DNA from: Harmothoe impar
Taxonomy: Eukaryota; Annelida; Polychaeta; Phyllodocida; Polynoidae
Length of the DNA: 64,000 bases
Direction: 5' to 3'
Assembly (NCBI GenBank): GCA_947462335.1
Contig: OX381710.1
Coordinates: forward strand, 32,169,004 to 32,233,003
The notes below the pieces were generated by a model. The model saw only the letters and a program-made list of their open reading frames with translations, searched no databases and had not been told where the DNA came from. A program made the position numbers and the translations under genes. Positions 61,041 to 64,000 of this stretch are shown piece after piece (position 1 is the first letter of the stretch; every line of letters starts with the position of its first letter).

Positions 61041-62329
61041 TGTCATTGAATAATTCTGAATTCTGACCCCAATTTTTCACACAATGTAACATTGAACCAA
61101 CACTTTAAAGACACTGGCACGGAACATGGACCACAATATTGGACATTTCATCATATTTAGAAATTCAATATTTACAGTCAAAATTATGAAGATACAGTTT
61201 TGCTTTATTAAAAGACTAAAGATTAGAATAGGTGTGTCCTAGATATCGAGCACATATTTTGTATCCTTGTGAGCTGAAGCACTCCCTATCCTTCAGACCC
61301 AAATGTTGAAACAAATATCAACCACATGTCCATGCACCATATGGTATAGGCTTTGATCAGAATGACAGCAGCAGCAAAAGCAAGCAGCAGAAACCTCAAC
61401 TTCTCATGTACTACAGTTTCCCCTACTGGGTAGACACTGAAAATTGTTGAAATATCCTCTTAAATGACCATCATGCACCTGATATACTGAGGACCACCTT
61501 GAAGCGCTTAGTCAGTCATATTTCCATGACATTGAATTAAATGCTGAAACTGATGCCTAGTGGTGCAGGGTGGCAATGACTACCAGGTGTGAGGGGGTGG
61601 TGTGGGGTCAGGGGGGTCAGGGTGGGGAGGCTTAGGTGTTAGATAAATGTAAAGTGGAGATTTATATCAAAATACATGTATTGGCAACATTCATATATGC
61701 TATAAATGTTTTGTATCAGGTGTTTTGTTATATGTCATTGGTATATTTAAGAAATGGTACACGATTCCTCAATAGGCAGGCTGGTACTATTAGATTCTCT
61801 CTGATCTTTGGAAGATGGGAAATGATAAACAGGAACAAAAAGTAAAATATTTGTCTCTGACATGCGTAACATAAGTGTACATAGTTTACAATTTACAATA
61901 TAGAAAATTTACTCCTAGATTCTCTTTGATTCTTGCAAAAATGTTGGATGAAATGAAATGACTTTTGTAAAAACAAGAATGAAAGTCTGGACGAAAAAGT
62001 CACATATATGTCTCTGACATATGAAACAAGTGTACCTTGTACAACCTAGAAAATGATGGATAAAAATAAGTACAAAAATAAACTTTCACTCCCAAGGCAA
62101 TAAATAGCAGAGTCAACATTACAAATTCAGCCTTGTGCTACCTGAAGGCAGGCCAGTAACGACTTCTACACCTGTGAGCTGATGTGAGCTGGTGGGAGCT
62201 GCTCCCTATACCCACTGGTACTCAGTCCAGCTACCAGCCCCCTGCCACCACGGGGTGAAGGTCCAGAAAGTAGTATCATGTTGGTATAGTCAAACACAGC
62301 AGGGTTTGAGACTGAAGGCATATAATGGG
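61041..62329. other. Non-coding stretch
   Basis: AT-rich; frames here lack motifs. No named repeat is seen. Confidence 0.35.
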
Positions 62330-62520
62330 GGTCGACCCCTAAAATCGACATGGCGACATGGGCATTTTGAGCCTTAGTGACATGGGACATGTGAAATCTC
62401 AGAGATAGTGACATGGGACATGGTCATTTCTTAAAATCGACATGGAGACATAAGCATTTCTTAAAATCGACAGGGCGACATGGGCATTTCTTAATATCGA
62501 CATGTGACATGGGGCCCCCC
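62330..62520 (-). repeat. TGTCGAT syllable repeat, 'CATGTC' type
   Basis: AAAATCGACATGGCGACATG, GACATGGGACATG and TTTCTTAAAATCGACAGGGC are the complement of the CATGTC arrays at 6505. Confidence 0.75.
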
Positions 62521-62779
62521 CCCCCATCGAGACCCCCCATATAACTGGCCATCTTTGTATGGAAATAGAAATGGTAGAAATTATTGGATTTTCATTTACG
62601 ATTTATCTTTTCCTATTATATTTTGATCGATTGTGACATGTGATGTGACAGTTTTCAAAATTTGTAGTCCTACCTCTACCTCTATTCAAATTCCTGAGTC
62701 CTCCCTATAATTATATGCCACTTTTTCACAGACAGGAAGCAGCCAAAATTGCAAAGTGATATGGGACAAAGTTTTGACA
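62521..62779. other. Non-coding stretch
   Basis: No exon or repeat. Confidence 0.35.
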
Positions 62780-63111
62780 TAAGGGAGTGGTCATTTTTTA
62801 ACAACAGGGGGGGGGTTGGTGGATTTGGGGGGGGGGGGGACCAAAAAAATTTGGACCCCTTGAAGGGGGGGACCGAAAAAATTTGGACCCCTCCTGAGGG
62901 GGGGGGACCAAAAAAATTACACCCCTTTTTAGCGGAAAAGCCCGCACGTTACTATAGCTCAAAGGGGTCGACCACGCTCAATTTCAACCTGCCTGGAGGG
63001 GGGGACTGAAAAAATTTCGACCCCTCTCGCGGGGGGGACCAAAAAAATTCTGACCCGCTAGCGCGAAACCCCCAACCCCCCCCCTGTTGTTAAAAAATTA
63101 CCACTCCCTAA
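62780..63111. mobile_element. GGGAGTGATC MITE, 'GTGGTC' variant
   Basis: TAA-GGGAGTGGTCATTTTTTAAC to TTAAAAAATTACCACTCCC-TAA. Five G-run/ACC(A/G)AAAAAATTTGGACCCC units. A good full-length reference for the family. Confidence 0.85.
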
Positions 63112-63398
63112 TAGTGGGGTTCCTTATATAGCTGGAAAAGGTTCTGTCGGGGTTTTGTTGTTAAATTGTAAACTATACATTTTTGGAAAGCTGAGAAACC
63201 CCTGAATAAAGAAAAATAGATTCCTTAGATATGATTTTAGGGGAGTAGGGGTACTTTTATCTTTTGTATACCAATTTATTTAGTTATTTTAGGGTGATTT
63301 TTGTCACTTTTCAGGGTTGCTTAGGAAAATGGTTGCCATGGCAACAAAAAATGTCGCATAAATAAAACCCCAACAGAACTACATAAGGATCCCCACTA
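63112..63398. mobile_element. TA-flanked foldback, GTGGGG ends, with a perfect X-box palindrome
   Basis: TA-GTGGGGTTCCTTATATAG to CATAAGGATCCCCAC-TA; GTTCTGTCGGGGTTTTGTT mirrors AAAACCCCAACAGAAC. The right half contains GTTGCCATGGCAAC (63332), an ideal RFX X-box. It starts one base after the preceding element's TAA. Confidence 0.7.
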
Positions 63399-63844
63399 TT
63401 AACCAATAGCATAACATCATGTCACAATGAATCGCTAAAAACAAAATGGCAGTGCTGACTTTCAGACCATCCACAATTCCAGCACCACCTCACCATCCCA
63501 ACCTGACCACCCAACCTCCACATACACTATACCCACCCTGCAGACTCGGACAGTGACCTTGACCTTGGGCCTTCATTTATTTACATCCTTCAGCCGCCAG
63601 GGGGCGCGGGGGGGGGAGGTGGTGCCCCCTGGAGACAGAACGAGGCAGCTCCAGGGGGGGCCCGCCCCCAAATATCTGAGGTGTACGGGGGGTGGGGGGT
63701 GGTGCTTCACTCACCAGGGGGCACTGGGGTATATACTTCAGGGGCGTAAAGTCTAGAGCGCACCAGCGCCATTTTTGTCGTAAATTTGCCGGATGCGACA
63801 TCATTCTATTGTTATTTTGGCCCATATTGCTTTGCAACAACACC
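63399..63844. other. Non-coding stretch
   Basis: GC-rich 63590-63720 with G-runs. CAGCGCCATTTTTGTCG at 63764 is YY1-like. No exon. Confidence 0.35.
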
Positions 63845-64000
63845 CTTAGAGGACAGCATAATGCTTCAATGTACTAGGCTGCCTTTTGTCATATAATGTA
63901 TGGATACAGCCCTCATAAGTGAGTAAGTCACTTGCATGTATCCTGTATTCTCGTGAGTAGCTCGCAAGTGCTGTATTCATGAATCCTACTGACCCTGCTG
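63845..64000. mobile_element. TTAA-palindrome MITE, runs off the window end
   Basis: CTTAGAGGACAGCATAATGC, GGATACAGCCCTC and GTGAGTAGCTCGCAAGTGCT are diverged family motifs; the right end lies beyond 64000. Confidence 0.55.

Overview
This window looks like intergenic and intronic DNA of an animal, most likely a marine invertebrate. The evidence for that is spliced, intron-containing gene fragments, CpG-rich promoter-like patches with NRF1, YY1, CRE, CCAAT and RFX-type motifs, a CR1/L2/Jockey-group LINE, and very many short palindromic DNA transposons (MITEs). There are no operons, ribosome binding sites, CRISPR arrays or rRNA genes. The species cannot be named from this sequence. Layout: 1-3888 holds TA-flanked MITEs, a 54-bp tandem satellite and fragments of a TTAA-flanked palindromic MITE. 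3889-13626 is one such MITE split by a 9.46-kb element (4128-13592) whose ~700-bp terminal inverted repeats (TIRs) are packed with E2F/CHR-like and GTCACGTGAC motifs. No large gene is visible inside it. 15454-20070 is another TTAA MITE split by a 4.2-kb LINE flanked by the 5-bp duplication ACTCG. Its ORF1 is intact and ends in a NADAR domain; its ORF2 keeps the reverse transcriptase but has lost the endonuclease. 20368-24000 is rich in regulatory motifs (four RFX X-boxes at 26-bp period, three CREs in 39 bp) and has a candidate promoter plus first coding exon at 23159-23293. Exon-like segments with matching phase lie at 33831 and 34508. 40245-42629 is a 2.4-kb TAA-flanked Harbinger-like element carrying coding-like segments. 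47688-48735 is a good candidate for a complete two-exon gene of 90 codons whose stop codon lies inside a MITE. 49088-49623 is a 5'-truncated retrocopy or LINE tail. 53.3 and 59.4 kb hold short coding-like relics. Five MITE families dominate the rest. (1) 'TTAA palindromes' have ends TTAACCCTTTAAGGACGGCA, about 25 copies, piggyBac-like. (2) 'GGCC/TWA' elements have GGCC ends, 3-bp duplications and about 12 copies, Harbinger-like. (3) 'GGGAGTGATC' elements have TTA/TAA duplications and G-runs, Harbinger-like. (4) 'CCGTA/TA' elements have TA duplications, mariner-like ends and several internal sequence classes. (5) 'TGTCGAT' arrays are short tandem repeats with changing syllables. Nested and back-to-back insertions give a relative order: TTAA palindromes are older than the LINE, the 9.46-kb element and the retrocopy that interrupt them. 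Most open frames on both strands are by-products of repeats. The gene models are inferred from reading frame and splice sites only and need transcript or homology evidence.
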